A stretch of 22,686 nt of DNA from Candidatus Parcubacteria bacterium (lineage in GTDB: Bacteria; Patescibacteriota; Patescibacteriia; UBA1558; GWA2-36-10), in assembly GCA_003599205.1 (NCBI GenBank), contig QZJA01000003.1, forward strand, positions 1-22,686, read 5' to 3'. How positions within the stretch are numbered: position 1 is the first letter of the stretch; each line of letters opens with the position of its first letter. The translations under genes were made by a program, and so were the position numbers. A model generated the notes under the pieces. The model was not told the DNA's origin and did no database searches. It was given only the letters and a program-made list of their open reading frames with translations. Positions 20,811-22,686 of this stretch are shown piece after piece.

Positions 20811-22686
20811 ATGAAATATATAAAAAACAATCGATCTTTCGGTTGCACTCAAGACCTTCGGGGTTTTTCTTTGGTGGAGCTGATAATAGCCTTGACTGTT
20901 TTTGCTATTTTGGCGGCTGGAGTTTTTTATGTCGTGACAAATTCTTACAGTAATTTTTATGGTTCAGGCGATAAGCAGGCTTTGGCAGAGTATGCTCAAG
21001 AAGGTATTGAGGCAGTTCGGGCTATTAGAAATAATAGCTGGCAAGATATTATTGATTCCATCGGCAACAACGGTGTAGCTAAAGCTAGCAATGGACTGTG
21101 GACATTTAGTGGCTCATCAGATACTCAAGGTGATCTAACTAGAGTCGTGACTATTGCCAATGTTGAGCGTGATAGTAATGGCAATATTGTTGATTCTGGC
21201 GGTACTGATGACCCTAGCACCAAAAAAGTGACAGTCACTGTTTCAGCTGATGGCATAGATGATTATGTGCTCTATACTTATCTGACAGATTGGTCTTTCA
21301 AAACTTGGGAGCAGACTGACTGGTCCGGAGCCGGTGATTATGAATTCTGGGTAGATGGTACTATGGGTTCATCATCTTACAGCAATATTGGTACTTCTAC
21401 TGCTGGTGAGCTCAAATTATCCTTGGCCGATGCTGGTGATGCTTTTTCTTGGAGCGCTTTGGCTGATTTAGTTCCGGATTCTTCTTTTAAGAATAAAGCT
21501 TGGGAAGATTTTTATAATTATAAATTAAGCCCTGACGGCAAAGGCTTGTATGTGATCGGCACGACTAATTTTGGTTTTGCTAAATTTAATATTTCCCGCG
21601 CACAGGCCGGTATATTTTCTCCAGAGTGGAAAATATCAATGCCATGGCATGCACAAGCGGTAGCGGTTCATCCCAATGAAAATTATGCCTATATTGGCAA
21701 AAGATTATACACCAATGGTGCTACTGCGGTTTGTATAGCTGATTTGAATCAGTTAAATGTTGATACAGCTAACGATTGTAAAAATGTCACTATGACGGGA
21801 ACAAATGTTTATCCGATGGTTATGCTACTCAATCAAGCGGCTACTCGTTTGTATATGATGGACAACTATGGTTATGCTTATGTATTTGAAGTTTCTGCTG
21901 ACGGTTCTACTCTTACTACAAAAAATTATGGCCAGTCCCTAACAACTGCTATTGGTACTTCTTATGCGCTTAACTCCGCCTATTTGGATGAGTCAGGAGC
22001 AAATCCCTATATGTACGTAGTTAGTGATGACGATGGCGGGGAATTTATGAAGTTTGGTTTTGATGGTGATTATTTAAGCTCTACTTCTACTTATGCTTAT
22101 GAAGACAGCTCTTTTGGTTCTAATTTAAATGATATTAGTTTTATTGAGCAGGTTGGCGGTAAAAATAGATTTGTCTTGACTACAGAAGATAGTACCAAGG
22201 AGCTGATAGTGGTTGAGGATCAAGGTACTTCTTTGACTCAACTGGGCTATTATAATTTAGCTACTAGTCAAGTCGATGCTCAAGTAGACCACGACACTGA
22301 TGGGTACGCAGTGGTAGCTTATTCTAATCCTGGTTATATCTACGCTGTGGATATTTCCAATCCGGCTAGTCCGGCTGATGGCGGTATGAGTAATACTACT
22401 TTGACTAGAAGATCCAACTATACTACTTTTGATCAATTTTTGTATAGCACCAGTTCTCATGGATTTTTTGTCAATGATCATCTAGCCGACAATACAACCG
22501 CCCTTCATTTTATTGGTCGAGGCATGACTCGGGCCAGTGGGGGTCAATATTCTTATAAAAGAAAAATAACTTTAGGACAAAATAGTAAAGTCTCGGGTGG
22601 ACCACATACTGATTTTCCAGTGGTAGTGGCTGAAAGCCAGGATTATTTGAAAAGTGCTGCTCATGGTGGCAAAGTCCAAAATAATG
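20811..22686 (+). CDS. Large prepilin-like protein with propeller-like body and DUF2341 onset (3' end outside window)
   Basis: The frame is open from the ATG at 20811 to the window end, giving 625 complete codons without a stop. An 18-residue leader ends in Gly18, followed by F19-SLVELIIALTVFAILAAG with the +5 Glu23, a clear prepilin helix. Residues 60-75 (AEYAQEGIEAVRAIRNN) resemble minor pilins of the PilV/PilX kind. A long Ser/Thr/Gly/Asp-rich region follows. Between about 230 and 540, segments such as LSPDGKGLYVIGTTN, AVAVHPNENYAYIG and GYIYAVDISNPASPAD look like beta-propeller blades (LVIVD-like). From about 580, KRKITLGQ, then DFPVVV and a 'YLKSAAHGGKVQNN' ending match the start of DUF2341, a domain found at the tips of surface proteins. 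It lies one base after the FISUMP gene. This looks like a tip adhesin carried on a pilus. Confidence 0.85.
   Translation, partial: MKYIKNNRSFGCTQDLRGFSLVELIIALTVFAILAAGVFYVVTNSYSNFYGSGDKQALAEYAQEGIEAVRAIRNNSWQDIIDSIGNNGVAKASNGLWTFSGSSDTQGDLTRVVTIANVERDSNGNIVDSGGTDDPSTKKVTVTVSADGIDDYVLYTYLTDWSFKTWEQTDWSGAGDYEFWVDGTMGSSSYSNIGTSTAGELKLSLADAGDAFSWSALADLVPDSSFKNKAWEDFYNYKLSPDGKGLYVIGTTNFGFAKFNISRAQAGIFSPEWKISMPWHAQAVAVHPNENYAYIGKRLYTNGATAVCIADLNQLNVDTANDCKNVTMTGTNVYPMVMLLNQAATRLYMMDNYGYAYVFEVSADGSTLTTKNYGQSLTTAIGTSYALNSAYLDESGANPYMYVVSDDDGGEFMKFGFDGDYLSSTSTYAYEDSSFGSNLNDISFIEQVGGKNRFVLTTEDSTKELIVVEDQGTSLTQLGYYNLATSQVDAQVDHDTDGYAVVAYSNPGYIYAVDISNPASPADGGMSNTTLTRRSNYTTFDQFLYSTSSHGFFVNDHLADNTTALHFIGRGMTRASGGQYSYKRKITLGQNSKVSGGPHTDFPVVVAESQDYLKSAAHGGKVQNN
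20834..20872 (+). other. GC-rich tract in prepilin leader with UUCG hairpin followed by a T-run (possible attenuator or dispersed repeat)
   Basis: This tract encodes RSFGCTQDLRG in the prepilin leader. AAGACC (20851-20856) can pair with the following GGGTTTT across a TTCG loop (20857-20860), with one bulged G and one G-U pair, and is followed by further T bases. CTTTCGG and CTTCGGG repeat the same core at its two ends. The stem is weak, so this is tentative. Confidence 0.3.

Overview
The window is an AT-rich, gene-dense bacterial chromosome segment with 18 supported protein genes (two cut by the window edges) and no RNA genes, insertion sequences or CRISPR arrays. Gene families, short gene spacing, scarce Shine-Dalgarno motifs, and pilin-like proteins carrying FISUMP and DUF2341 domains suggest a member of the Candidate Phyla Radiation (Patescibacteria). 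That placement is inference; no ribosomal marker is present. All genes read through with standard stop codons, so a recoded-UGA lineage (SR1/Gracilibacteria) is not indicated.

Region 1 (1-4718, + strand) is the end of a cell-surface glycan operon. It holds a truncated SAM methyltransferase, a FemAB/GNAT-like acyl- or aminoacyltransferase, a WalW-type polysaccharide deacetylase, a second methyltransferase, a GT4 glycosyltransferase and a membrane CDP-alcohol phosphotransferase. It meets Region 2 tail to tail, with both stop codons inside one TTAATTAA palindrome.

Region 2 (4711-9228, - strand) is a four-gene polyprenyl-phosphate glycan operon. Read in transcription order it encodes a sugar-1-phosphate transferase that starts the lipid-linked glycan, a UDP-GlcNAc/Glc 4-epimerase, a UDP-glucuronate 4-epimerase type enzyme, and a Wzx-like flippase. 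Region 3 (9341-13075, + strand) encodes a dolichyl-phosphate-mannose-synthase-like GT2, a zinc-ribbon methyltransferase and an O-antigen ligase/polymerase-like membrane protein. Regions 2 and 3 diverge from a 109-base gap holding two back-to-back sigma70-type promoters whose -10 boxes overlap in the palindrome ATTATAAT. Region 3 ends in a strong intrinsic terminator.

Region 4 (13213 to the window end, + strand) is the most striking part. One compact operon, starting from an extended -10 promoter, runs MCP-like transducer, CheW, CheA, CheY-like regulator, PilB ATPase, PilC platform protein, prepilin with a FISUMP domain, then a very long prepilin with a propeller-like body running into a DUF2341 domain. 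No cheR, cheB or pilT is seen. The layout suggests a minimal chemosensory circuit dedicated to type IV pilus extension and to display of large adhesin-like pilins, next to the loci that build the surface glycan. No gene-free stretch exceeds 140 bases.
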